Counted from the stretch's first letter, positions 1 to 7,742 are shown. The stretch: 64,000 nt of DNA from Chitinimonas sp036961565 (GCF_036961565.1 NZ_JBAMDD010000012.1:62001-126000); one strand, 5' to 3'. Numbers and translations: made by a program. Notes: a model not told the origin generated them from the letters alone.

Positions 1-63
1 CTGCAAAGCCTGGGCTATCCCGACCCCTATCTGAGCGAGAAGGGTGCGCCGGACGAGGCGTGA
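1..63 (+). CDS. ybeY: YbeY endoribonuclease, C-terminal fragment
   Basis: Only the last 20 codons before a TGA stop lie inside the window. The tail reads L-G-Y-P-D-P-Y-L-S-E-K, which matches the end of E. coli YbeY (LGYEDPYIAEK). YbeY is a metal-dependent endoribonuclease used in 16S rRNA 3' end maturation and ribosome quality control. Its position upstream of corC and lnt fits the usual phoH-ybeY-corC-lnt order of proteobacteria. The catalytic His motif lies outside the window, so the identification rests on the short tail plus context. Confidence 0.8.
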   Translation: MQSLGYPDPYLSEKGAPDEA

Positions 64-76
64 GGGCCGGGCAGAG

Positions 77-382
77 GTGGCCTCGCTTGCCGTCGTGATC
101 CGGACGCTTTGCCCGTATGCGGTTGCGTACGAACCTGCCTTGCGCCAGTTGGCCGATCGACTACCCGCCTTGTGCTGCTTCCATGGCGTTGATTGTGCCG
201 CCTGGGAAGCGGCGCTGGACTGGGTAATGATAGAGACAGGCCGTGATGTTGAATTGTTCGCACTCACCACCAGCCACCCAGGTGAGGACGAAAACGATGT
301 GCTGGACTTGGTGCGTGCCTTCCGACTTCATGGCGCGGTTGAGTTGGTATGCATGACGCTGCCCGAAGGTCTGGCTGCATGA
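77..382 (+). CDS. hypothetical protein, about 101 aa
   Basis: I do not recognise the family. The frame is open from position 44, but a start at GTG 77, just after the ybeY stop, avoids overlap and gives a product beginning VASLAVVIRTLCPYAV. It has three Cys in the first half and a middle segment FALTTSHPGEDENDVLDLVRA. There is no signal peptide and no clear membrane segment, so it is probably a small cytoplasmic alpha/beta protein. Its stop overlaps the ATG of the next gene in an ATGA, which suggests translational coupling with the VOC protein. It is an insertion into the normally tight ybeY-corC order. The start is uncertain; GTG 95 is another option. Confidence 0.55.
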   Translation: MASLAVVIRTLCPYAVAYEPALRQLADRLPALCCFHGVDCAAWEAALDWVMIETGRDVELFALTTSHPGEDENDVLDLVRAFRLHGAVELVCMTLPEGLAA

Positions 383-768
383 TTGCCGGCCTGCACCATG
401 TTGCCATTATCGTGACCGATCTGGCCGCAGCGCGGCGCTTCTATTGCGAGGTGCTGGGTGGCCAGGAGGTGGCGGCGCATTACCGTGCCGCGCGTGACTC
501 CTGGAAAGTGGATGTGCAGCTGCCCGATGGCGGTCAGCTGGAGTTGTTCACTTTTCCGGCGGCCCCACCCCGCGCCAGCCAGCCCGAGGCGCAAGGCTTG
601 CGCCACCTGGCATTGCGGGTGACGGCAATGGCGCCCCTGCTGCAACGGCTGGCACAGTACGGAATAGCCTGCGAGCCGCTGCGGGTGGACGAATACACGG
701 GTGCCCGCTACACCTTTTGCCGTGATCCCGACGGCTTGCCTATCGAATTTTACGAAACCGTAATGTAA
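379..768 (+). CDS. VOC (glyoxalase/bleomycin-resistance fold) family protein
   Basis: The 129-residue product has two beta-alpha-beta-beta-beta repeats typical of the vicinal oxygen chelate superfamily. The start at ATG 379 gives MIAGLHHVAIIVTDL, the canonical first strand. Likely metal ligands are the His of LHHVAI, the Glu of QLELF, the His of LRHLAL and the Glu of PIEFYE, two per repeat in the usual H/E-H/E pattern. The closest family type is the small YaeR/SMU1112c-like group, for which the substrate is not established. The gene overlaps the upstream hypothetical gene by 4 bp and precedes corC by 57 bp. Family membership is secure; the reaction is unknown. Confidence 0.85.
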   Translation: MIAGLHHVAIIVTDLAAARRFYCEVLGGQEVAAHYRAARDSWKVDVQLPDGGQLELFTFPAAPPRASQPEAQGLRHLALRVTAMAPLLQRLAQYGIACEPLRVDEYTGARYTFCRDPDGLPIEFYETVM

Positions 769-790
769 GAACGCAGCCGGCAGAGCCGGC

Positions 791-796
791 TATAAT
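791..796 (+). promoter_or_regulatory. candidate -10 box for corC-lnt
   Basis: A perfect TATAAT lies 30 bp before the corC ATG. No convincing -35 hexamer is found 16-18 bp upstream, so this is a half-supported sigma-70 promoter. It would allow corC-lnt to be transcribed apart from ybeY. Confidence 0.4.
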
Positions 797-825
797 CCCC
801 CCATTGTCATTTTTCCTATTGCCTC

Positions 826-1689
826 ATGGACTTACCCTCTAGTCGATCGCCCAAGCCGAATAACGACCATAAACCCAACTGGCTGGAGCGCCTGACCGCC
901 TTCCTCCTGCGTGAGCCGGAAGACCGGCAGGAACTGGTGGAGCTGCTGCATTCGGCGTTCGAACGCCATCTACTCGATGCCGACGCACTCGAAATGATAG
1001 AGGGTGTGCTGCAGGTGGGTGACCTGCAGGTGCGCGATGTGATGGTGCCCCGCTCGCAGATGGATGCGATCGATATCGCCACCCCGCCCGAGGATTTCAT
1101 ACCCTACGTCATCGATACGGCCCACTCGCGCTTCCCGGTGTACGAGGGTAGCAAGGACAATATCGTCGGCATACTGCTGGCCAAGGATCTGCTGCGCTAC
1201 TACGTGAGCCAACAGTTTGCCCTGCGGCCCATGCTGCGGCCGGCCGTGTTCATACCTGAATCCAAGCGTCTCAATGTGCTGCTCAAGGAGTTCCGCGCCA
1301 ACCGCAACCACATGGCCATTGTGGTGGACGAGTATGGTGGCGTGGCGGGCCTGGTCACCATAGAGGACGTGGTCGAGCAGATCGTTGGTGATATCGAAGA
1401 CGAGTACGATTTCGATGAGACCGAGGACAATATCCGCCCCGACAAGCAGGGACGTTGGCGGGTCAAGGCCACTACCCTGGTGGGTGATCTCAATATAGCC
1501 CTGGGCAGTGCTTACCAGCCTGATGGCATCGACACCGTCGGTGGCCTGGTGGTGACCGAGTTTGGCCGGGTGCCCAAGCGGGGCGACGCCATCAGTATCG
1601 AGGGCTATCACTTCCGTGTGATACGTGCCGACAGCCGCCGCGTGTATTCCTTGCTGGTCGAGCGCGAAGCCGCCTCGGACGAGACGTGA
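826..1689 (+). CDS. corC: HlyC/CorC family CBS-domain protein
   Basis: The 287-residue soluble protein has an N-terminal helical stretch, a pair of CBS domains (about residues 70-190, including VRDVMVPRSQMDAI and AIVVDEYGGVAGLVTIEDVV) and a C-terminal CorC_HlyC transporter-associated domain (about 205-280, DTVGGLVVTEFGRVP). CorC proteins are linked genetically to Mg2+/Co2+ efflux and bind AMP-type nucleotides through the CBS pair; the molecular role is not settled. There are no transmembrane segments, as in E. coli CorC. The stop overlaps the GTG start of lnt, the usual corC-lnt coupling. Length and motifs are normal for the family. Confidence 0.92.
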   Translation: MDLPSSRSPKPNNDHKPNWLERLTAFLLREPEDRQELVELLHSAFERHLLDADALEMIEGVLQVGDLQVRDVMVPRSQMDAIDIATPPEDFIPYVIDTAHSRFPVYEGSKDNIVGILLAKDLLRYYVSQQFALRPMLRPAVFIPESKRLNVLLKEFRANRNHMAIVVDEYGGVAGLVTIEDVVEQIVGDIEDEYDFDETEDNIRPDKQGRWRVKATTLVGDLNIALGSAYQPDGIDTVGGLVVTEFGRVPKRGDAISIEGYHFRVIRADSRRVYSLLVEREAASDET

Positions 1690-3212
1690 GCCGCCTCACC
1701 ACCGCCGCCCGGCTGCTTGGCCGGGCGCTGCCGCCTGCCCTGATAGGCGGCATTGCCGTGTTCGGCTTTGCGCCGTTCTCGTTCTGGCCCTTGCTGCCCT
1801 TGTCGCTGGCCTTGCTGTTTGGCCTGATCGACGTTGCGCCCACACCCAGGCGAGCGGCCTATATAGGCTGGGCCTGGGGCCTGGGGTATTTCACCGGCAC
1901 CATACATTGGATATTCATCAGCCTGCATACCTATGGCGGCATGCCTGCGCCGCTGGCGGCACTGGCGGTCTTGCTGCTGGCAGCCTTCCTGGCCCTGTAC
2001 CCGGCCCTGACGGCCTGGGCTGGCAAGCGGCTGGCCGGGCAGTCCCGCGCCGCCCTGCTGCTGTGCCTGCTGCCGGCCCTGTGGTTGCTGGCCGAATGGC
2101 TGCGCGGCTGGGTGTTCACCGGCTTTCCCTGGGCGGCCGTGGGTTACAGCCAGATACCCGATGGCCCGTTGGCAGGCTACGCCCCCTTGGTCGGTATCTA
2201 TGGTGTCAGCGGCCTGATTGCCCTGGTGGGTGGCATTGCCGCCTGGTTGATGGGTAGGCGCTTTGATCGGGTCGATGGCCTGGCGCTGGCCGGTGTGCTG
2301 CTGCTGGGCGGCCTGGGCTATGGCCTCAAGCAGGTGGCCTGGACCGAGCCCAGCGGCAAGCCGCTGAAGGTGGCGCTGCTGCAGGGTGCCATCCCGCAGA
2401 ACCGCAAATGGGGCGCCGAGGACCTGGCCTACAACCTCGACACCTATTACCAGTTGGTCGGCAAGGCCAAGGCCGATCTGATCGTGATGCCGGAAACCGC
2501 CTTCCCCATCTTTCTGCACGATATGGACGGCTATTTTCCGGAGGTGCTGGATGGCATGCTGGCCCATGTGGCGGCTCAGCAGGCGGCCCTGATAGGCGGC
2601 GTGCCGCGGCTGGACGTGCGCAGCCAGCGCTACTACAACGGTGCAGTCTTGCTGAGCGACCCGAAGCGGCCGGCCAACTACAAGGCCCACCTGGTGCCGT
2701 TTGGCGAATATGTACCCATGCGGCCGCTGCTGGCCTGGGTCTACGACAATCTGCTGAACATGCCGCTGGCTGATTTCAGCTCGGGCGGCCCGCAGCAGAC
2801 GCCGCTCAAGGTGCGCGACCAGCGGATTGCCGCGCATATCTGCTACGAAGACGTATTTGGCGAGGAATTGCTGCCCAATGCCCGCCAGGCCACCATCCTG
2901 CTGAATCTCTCCAATCTGGCCTGGTTCGATGGCTCGGTGGCGCTGGCCCAGCATGGGCAGATATCGCAGGCGCGGGCGCTGGAGACAGGGCGGCCGATGT
3001 TGCGGGCCACCAATAGCGGCACCACGGCGGCCATTACCCCAGACGGCCACTACCAGGCGCGGTTGCCCGAGCGGATCGAGGGCACGCTCTACGCCATGGT
3101 GCAGGGCATGCAGGGCAACACCCCGTACCTGCTCTGGGGCAATACGGCGGCACTGCTGCTGGCGGCGCTGGGGCTGGGCATGGGTTGGTGGTGGCGCCGG
3201 CGCGAAAGCTGA
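1686..3212 (+). CDS. lnt: apolipoprotein N-acyltransferase
   Basis: Lnt transfers an acyl chain from a phospholipid to the N-terminal cysteine of lipoproteins in the inner membrane, the last lipoprotein maturation step. The 508-residue protein has several N-terminal membrane helices (about 15-215), a periplasmic nitrilase-fold domain (about 225-475) and a final helix near 485-500. The catalytic triad is visible: Glu270 in VMPETAF, Lys333 in NYKAHLVPFGEY and Cys386 in HICYEDVFGEE. These correspond to E267/K335/C387 of E. coli. Translation starts at GTG 1686 inside the corC stop. At least two lipoproteins encoded in this window (sugar dehydrogenase, ABC binding protein) would be substrates. Confidence 0.95.
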   Translation: MSRLTTAARLLGRALPPALIGGIAVFGFAPFSFWPLLPLSLALLFGLIDVAPTPRRAAYIGWAWGLGYFTGTIHWIFISLHTYGGMPAPLAALAVLLLAAFLALYPALTAWAGKRLAGQSRAALLLCLLPALWLLAEWLRGWVFTGFPWAAVGYSQIPDGPLAGYAPLVGIYGVSGLIALVGGIAAWLMGRRFDRVDGLALAGVLLLGGLGYGLKQVAWTEPSGKPLKVALLQGAIPQNRKWGAEDLAYNLDTYYQLVGKAKADLIVMPETAFPIFLHDMDGYFPEVLDGMLAHVAAQQAALIGGVPRLDVRSQRYYNGAVLLSDPKRPANYKAHLVPFGEYVPMRPLLAWVYDNLLNMPLADFSSGGPQQTPLKVRDQRIAAHICYEDVFGEELLPNARQATILLNLSNLAWFDGSVALAQHGQISQARALETGRPMLRATNSGTTAAITPDGHYQARLPERIEGTLYAMVQGMQGNTPYLLWGNTAALLLAALGLGMGWWWRRRES

Positions 3213-3260
3213 GAGCCCGGCAAGTGCTTTGAACGGGCTCTTGGTTCGGAGATGAGGGTT

Positions 3261-3297
3261 ACGGACTAGCACCAGAGGTTTCTCTGGCGCTAGCCGT
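3261..3297. terminator. strong hairpin between convergent lnt and PP2C genes
   Basis: The segment folds as a 12-pair stem with one A-C mismatch (ctagcaccagag / ctctggcgctag, loop gttt), extended by acgg/ccgt. It has no U-tract on either strand. A second inverted repeat (agagcccg / cgggctct) lies just upstream at about 3213-3241. The position between two convergent genes suggests bidirectional termination or 3' end protection, but intrinsic termination is not proven by the sequence. Confidence 0.45.
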
Positions 3298-3325
3298 AGG
3301 CACTGCGCGGGCGCCTGGCTGTGCC

Positions 3326-4243
3326 CTAGCGAGAGTACTTGTTGATGGCGGCCTGTATCTCGTTGATGGCGGCTTCGATATCGGCCTCGGTGACTTCCTT
3401 ATTTTCCTTCAAGGCCTTGTCGGATGCCAGGGTATTGAGCCGGGTGGTCACTTCGCCATCGGACAGCTTCTTGGTCGACAGGCTGTCAGCCGTGGCGTGG
3501 TCGTCCTCTTCGTGCCAGTTGATGGCAACGCCGGTCAGATTGTCACCATGTATGCCGCCACGGGCCTCGGCCCGGTCCAGCAGCTGGGGCAGGGCGTACA
3601 GCACCGGGTAGCCGGTCATCATCTGTTCCAGCTCACCCTGGGTGACGCAGCCCCACAGGCCGTCGGTGCATAGCAGCACGGTGTCGCCATCGACCAGCGG
3701 TACCTTGCCGCCGATTTCCACCTCGGGCGGGAACATCGAGCCCAGGCAGTTGTAGATCTTGTTCTTCTCCGGGTGGCGTTCGGCTTCCTCGGCCGTGATA
3801 CGGCCCATGTCCACCATCTGCTGCACCTTGGAGTGATCGCGCGTGCGGGCGGCAACCTGGCTGTTGCGTATCAGGTAGAGCCGGGAGTCGCCCACATGGG
3901 CCCAGTACAGCATGCCATCCTGGATGATGGCGGCCACCACGGTGGTGCGGGGTGTCTCCAGCAGGCTGTGGTTGGCAGCATAGTTGAAGATGGCGTCATG
4001 GCACTTCATGCAGCCATCTGCAATGAACTGGTGCGGGTTCTGGATGGTGGGCTTGGCTTTTTTCTGGAACAGCTCGGCCATCAGTTCTACCGTGATCTGC
4101 GCTGCTACTTCGCCATGCAAATGACCGCCCATGCCGTCGGCTACCACCATCAGCAGCGAGTCGCGGCTGTAGGAGTAGCACATGCGGTCCTGGTTGTACT
4201 GGCGCGCCCCCCGGCGGGTTTCCTGGAATATCGTGAATTTCAT
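3326..4243 (-). CDS. PP2C-family Ser/Thr protein phosphatase
   Basis: The 305-residue metal-dependent phosphatase carries the PP2C motifs in order: N-Q-D-R (17-20), V-A-D-G-M-G-G-H (34-41), G-D-S-R-L-Y-L (118-124), C-T-D-G-L-W-G (192-198) and G-D-N-L-T (233-237). The Asp residues of these motifs normally hold the two Mn2+/Mg2+ ions. A C-terminal tail of about 60 residues after the core is acidic, Lys-rich and probably helical. It has no membrane segment. It starts in an ATGA overlap with the stop of the kinase gene upstream, so the pair is translated together and the phosphatase is expected to reverse the kinase. Close relatives are the Stp1/PrpC-type enzymes. Confidence 0.93.
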   Translation of the reverse strand: MKFTIFQETRRGARQYNQDRMCYSYSRDSLLMVVADGMGGHLHGEVAAQITVELMAELFQKKAKPTIQNPHQFIADGCMKCHDAIFNYAANHSLLETPRTTVVAAIIQDGMLYWAHVGDSRLYLIRNSQVAARTRDHSKVQQMVDMGRITAEEAERHPEKNKIYNCLGSMFPPEVEIGGKVPLVDGDTVLLCTDGLWGCVTQGELEQMMTGYPVLYALPQLLDRAEARGGIHGDNLTGVAINWHEEDDHATADSLSTKKLSDGEVTTRLNTLASDKALKENKEVTEADIEAAINEIQAAINKYSR

Positions 4244-5217
4244 TTTTGTTCTCCTTTGCTGCTGCCCAGGCGGGTTAACCGCGCCAGGTTGCCTTTCAGG
4301 CCGGCCAGCAGGCCCTTGCCTGGTTTTGGTTGCGGCTCACTGGCCGTTTCAACCAAGGCTTTTTGTACGTCGCGTACGCTTTGCGGACGGGCCAACGGGT
4401 CCAGTTCCAGGCACCAGTCAACCAGTTCCAACAAGCTGGCCGAATAACGGCCAGCCCACATTTTCTTGACCGACTGGTATTTGTCTTCCTTGGCGCGCTG
4501 GTCGGCCGCCTGCGGCGCCAGTCCGCTCATGCAGGCAAATATGCTGGCCCCTACGCTATAAATGTCACTCCAAGGCCCTAGCTTCTCACGGTCGGCATAT
4601 TGCTCGGGCGAGGCAAAACCAGGGGTATACATGGGTGTGAACTTGCTCAGCGCCGACTGGTTCAGCGCCTCGCGGGCAGAGCCGAAGTCCAGCAGCACCG
4701 GGCTGCCGTCGCGCCGTATATAGATGTTCGCCGGCTTGATATCGAGGTGCAGCATCTTGTGCAGGTGCACTTCGCGCAAGCCGTTGAGCAGGTGGGCGAA
4801 GACGTAGAGGATCATGTTCTCCTTCACGCCGCCTTCGGTCAGCTGGATTTCCTTCTGCAACGTCCTGCCCCGCTCGTATTCCATGACCATGTACACGGTC
4901 TCATTGGCGCGGAAGAAATTCACCACCTTGACGATATTGGGGTGGCGTATCTGCGCCAGGGTCTTGCCTTCCTCGAAAAAGCACTTCATGCCGTGGCGGA
5001 ACAGCGCCAGGTTGTCGGCCGAGGTGGCCATCACCCGCTCCCCCTCGCTGCGCAGGGCGAGCGCATTGGGCAGGTATTCCTTGATGGCCACCGGCTGGTC
5101 GGTATCGTCGTGCGCGAGATAGACGATAGAGAACCCGCCAGCCGACAATTGCTTGACGATGGTGTAATTGAGCAGCTGGTAGCCGCGCGCTAGCGGGAAG
5201 TTACTGGGTGGTGGCAT
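4240..5217 (-). CDS. Hanks-type serine/threonine protein kinase
   Basis: This is a 325-residue soluble eukaryotic-like kinase. Visible motifs: glycine loop L-S-A-G-G-F-S-I-V-Y (24-33), ATP-anchoring Lys46 in V-A-I-K, catalytic loop H-L-D-I-K-P-A-N with Asp159, D-F-G at 177-179, and a P+1/APE-like F-A-S-P-E-Q-Y near 201. The RD-type arginine before the catalytic Asp is replaced by Leu (HLD), as in many bacterial kinases of this group. There is no PASTA repeat or membrane helix; the C-terminal tail is basic. I chose ATG 5217 because the kinase fold begins soon after it; 26 extra codons are open upstream. It is coupled to the PP2C gene by a 4-bp overlap. Targets are unknown. Confidence 0.92.
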   Translation of the reverse strand: MPPPSNFPLARGYQLLNYTIVKQLSAGGFSIVYLAHDDTDQPVAIKEYLPNALALRSEGERVMATSADNLALFRHGMKCFFEEGKTLAQIRHPNIVKVVNFFRANETVYMVMEYERGRTLQKEIQLTEGGVKENMILYVFAHLLNGLREVHLHKMLHLDIKPANIYIRRDGSPVLLDFGSAREALNQSALSKFTPMYTPGFASPEQYADREKLGPWSDIYSVGASIFACMSGLAPQAADQRAKEDKYQSVKKMWAGRYSASLLELVDWCLELDPLARPQSVRDVQKALVETASEPQPKPGKGLLAGLKGNLARLTRLGSSKGEQK

Positions 5218-5419
5218 CGATAGGCGTCTTGGCGCGTGTGGTAAGATTGGCGGCCTGTTTTGGGACCGCTGCCCGCCATATTGCCAGTACGGCAATGAAA
5301 TGACATGTGAGTTGTTGTGTCAATTGTGGTTTTGGGCCGTCACAATGTCAAAGCGCATTGCAGCTTAGCCTGCTTTGCCCCGCATCAAACCGTCTTATCC
5401 ATAGCATTCCGGAGACCCC

Positions 5420-6286
5420 ATGATACTGAGCATGACTGGCTACGCCGTCGCTACCCGAGAGTTGGCCGGTGGCCTGTTGAGCGTGGAATTGCGGGCGGTG
5501 AACCACCGTTTTCTCGATCTCAACCTGCGCCTGCCTGAAGAGCTGCGGCTGATCGAGAATCAGTTGCGGGAGAAGCTGGCTGGCAAGGTGTCGCGTGGCA
5601 AGCTCGATTGCCGCGTGGGTTTCTCGGCCCGCGCCGAGACCCAGCCGCGGCTGCAGCTGAATACCGGCCTGCTGGCGCAATTGGTGGCGCTATCGCAACA
5701 GGCGCGTGATATCGCCTCCCAGGCAGGCGACCTGAAGATGGGTGAGCTGCTGCGTTGGCCCGGTGTGCTGGCCACCGATTCGGTGACGCCAGAGGCCATG
5801 CAGCAGACCGCGCTGGAACTGCTGGATATCGCGCTGGCCGATTTTGCCGCCACCCGTGGCCGCGAAGGCGCCAAGCTGGCGGATTCCATGCTCGAGCGCA
5901 TCGCCAAGATCGAAGCCATCGTCAACGAGGTACAGCCACGCCTACCCACCATCGTGGCCGCCTATGACGAGAAGCTGAAGTTGCGGCTGGTCGAGGCACT
6001 GGGTAGTGCCGACGATGACCGGGTACGCCAGGAAGTGGCTTTGTTCGCCCAGAAGATCGACGTGGCGGAAGAGCTGACCCGCCTCAGCACCCATATCGTT
6101 GAGCTGCGCCGCATCCTCAAGACCGGCGGGGCGGTTGGCAAACGCCTGGACTTCCTGATGCAGGAGCTGCATCGCGAGGCCAATACCCTGGGCTCCAAGT
6201 CGGTGGCGGTCGAGACCTCGCAGGCCTCGCTGGAGTTGAAGGTGCTGATCGAGCAGATGCGGGAGCAGGTGCAGAATATTGAATGA
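5420..6286 (+). CDS. yicC: YicC family endoribonuclease
   Basis: The 288-residue protein begins with the family hallmark MILSMTGYA after a GGAGA ribosome site. It ends in the conserved DUF1732 segment (K-R-L-D-F-L-M-Q-E-L-H-R-E-A-N-T-L-G-S-K near 237-257). E. coli YicC is an endoribonuclease implicated in degrading the small RNA RyhB together with PNPase; other members are less studied. The central region is a predicted helical coiled region with several Glu/Arg pairs. In many betaproteobacteria yicC sits beside a PP2C/Ser-Thr kinase pair, as here (kinase divergent, 202 bp upstream). gmk follows, but separated by a 785-bp repeat block. Confidence 0.93.
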   Translation: MILSMTGYAVATRELAGGLLSVELRAVNHRFLDLNLRLPEELRLIENQLREKLAGKVSRGKLDCRVGFSARAETQPRLQLNTGLLAQLVALSQQARDIASQAGDLKMGELLRWPGVLATDSVTPEAMQQTALELLDIALADFAATRGREGAKLADSMLERIAKIEAIVNEVQPRLPTIVAAYDEKLKLRLVEALGSADDDRVRQEVALFAQKIDVAEELTRLSTHIVELRRILKTGGAVGKRLDFLMQELHREANTLGSKSVAVETSQASLELKVLIEQMREQVQNIE

Positions 6287-6298
6287 TGGCCAGGGGGT

Positions 6299-6905
6299 TT
6301 GGGTGATGGCGATCGTTGCCGGCCTGGGCTGAGCCCAGGCTTTGACCGTAGGTGGCAACGGTTGGGCCATCATCACTATTCCCCTGATCTAGCCCACTCC
6401 CCCCCCCCGCCCCCTGCCGCCGCAGGGGGAGCCTCGCTGGCGCTCGTGGGCGTCAGTGCGTTGAATGGGGGGGTGGAGGCGACCGTGACCGGCTTGGGCG
6501 GCGCCGAGGCTTTGACCGTAGGTGGCTGCGGCTGGGCCATCATCAATATTCCCCTGATCTAGCCCATCCCCCCCGCCCCCAGCCGCCGCAGGGGAGCCTC
6601 GCTGGCGCTCGTGGGCGTTAGCGGGTTGGACGGGGTGGGTGATGGCGATCGTGACCGGCCTGGGCAAAGCCCAGGCTTTGACCGAATGTGGCAACGGTTG
6701 GGCCATCATCAATGTTCCGCTGATCTAGCCCATCCCCCCGCCTCCTGCCGCCGCAGGGGGAGCCTCGCTGGTGCTCGTGGGCGTCAGTGGGTTTGAATGG
6801 GGGGTGTGGAGGCGACCGTGGCCGGCCTGGGCAGCGCCCAGGCTTTAGCTGTAGGTGGCAAGGGCTGGGCCATCATCATTATTCCCCTGATCTAGCCCAT
6901 TTCAC
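6299..6905. repeat. four diverged tandem repeats, period 166-170 bp
   Basis: The yicC-gmk gap (6287-7071) holds four head-to-tail copies. The anchor ctttgac or its variant recurs at about 6340, 6510, 6676 and 6843. Each copy has a C/G-rich tract with gccgccgcaggg (absent before copy 1), a box gcctcgctggcgctcgtggg (copies 2-4), a hairpin gcctgggc-NNN-gcccaggc and a closing block gggccatcatca...ctgatctagccca. Spacing changes fall outside a 90-nt core (6303-6392, 6473-6562, 6639-6728, 6806-6895), which has no indels. The hairpin loop is the most variable triplet (tga, ggc, aaa, agc). A degraded remnant may follow to about 6960. No protein gene of normal size fits. Function unknown; see findings. 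Confidence 0.85.
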
Positions 6906-6968
6906 CCGCCCCCTCCGCAGCATGAGGAGAAGCGTGAACCTGGCATTTTGCCTAGGTAGAGCCTGGGC

Positions 6969-6996
6969 GTGACGTAGGGCGCTTGGGGGCTATACT
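6969..6996 (+). promoter_or_regulatory. candidate sigma-70 promoter for gmk
   Basis: GTGACG (4 of 6 to TTGACA) is followed after 16 bp by TATACT (5 of 6 to TATAAT), ending 75 bp before the gmk ATG. It lies just downstream of the tandem repeat block, so gmk-rpoZ could be transcribed independently of yicC. This is a sequence match only. Confidence 0.4.
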
Positions 6997-7071
6997 GCCC
7001 ACTGTGCATGCGGGCGAGGGGTGGTTTGTGTTACGCTGGCGTGAAGCCGTTTGAATCAATGAGATAGTGCT

Positions 7072-7686
7072 ATGAGCAAAGGCAAGCTTTTCGTCGTGGC
7101 TGGGCCTTCGGGTGCCGGCAAGGCCACCCTGGTGCGGGGGCTGTTAGCCGCAGATGCCAGGGTACAACTGTCTGTTTCCTTTACCAGCCGCGCGCCGCGC
7201 GATGGTGAGCAGAATGGTCGCGACTATCATTTCGTCAGCCGCGAGGAGTTCCTCGCCATGGTAAGCCGTGGCGAGTTTCTGGAGCATGCCGAGGTCCATG
7301 GCAATCTCTACGGCACATCGCAGAAGTGGATTACCGACGCGATGGCGGCGGGCCAGGACATCCTGCTGGAGATAGACGTGCAGGGCGCCCAGCAGGTGCG
7401 CAAGATTTTTGGCGACGAGATAGGCATCTTTATCCTGCCGCCCAGCGCCGAGGTCCTGGAGCAGCGTTTGCGCAATCGGGGTACCGATAGCGAAGACGCC
7501 ATTGTTCGCCGCCTGGCCAATGCCCGCGAGGAGATTGCCCGCCTGGCCGAGTTTGATTATGTGATCGTCAACGAGCATATCGATCAGGCTGTGCGTGACA
7601 TCATCGGTATCGTCCGCGCTGAGCGCTGCAAGGTGGCAGCCCAGAGCGAGCGGCACCAGACCCTTATTGCCAGCCTGCAGGGCTGA
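7072..7686 (+). CDS. gmk: guanylate kinase
   Basis: Gmk phosphorylates GMP to GDP with ATP and also feeds ppGpp metabolism. The 204-residue protein has the normal length. The P-loop is G-P-S-G-A-G-K-A-T-L (11-20) with Lys17; the residue after Lys is Ala where Ser or Thr is usual, but Thr follows as in adenylate kinase GKGT loops. The GMP-binding region R-D-G-E-Q-N-G-R-D-Y-H-F-V and the lid region around R-L-R-N-R-G-T-D-S are present. It leads the gmk-rpoZ-spoT order that is standard in beta- and gammaproteobacteria. Confidence 0.96.
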   Translation: MSKGKLFVVAGPSGAGKATLVRGLLAADARVQLSVSFTSRAPRDGEQNGRDYHFVSREEFLAMVSRGEFLEHAEVHGNLYGTSQKWITDAMAAGQDILLEIDVQGAQQVRKIFGDEIGIFILPPSAEVLEQRLRNRGTDSEDAIVRRLANAREEIARLAEFDYVIVNEHIDQAVRDIIGIVRAERCKVAAQSERHQTLIASLQG

Positions 7687-7742
7687 GCATCACAGAACCC
7701 GTGCCGGCCGCCATGCCGGCCGTTTTACCGGAGTAAATGACC

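Noticed and set aside
1608..3272. A 554-codon minus-strand frame opposite lnt
   Set aside because: Lnt has its full catalytic triad on the plus strand. The antisense translation is Gln/Arg-rich and typical of shadow frames in GC-rich DNA.
6299..6905. The repeat block considered as a CRISPR array
   Set aside because: The period is 166-170 bp, copies are diverged, there are no unique spacers of uniform length and no cas genes.
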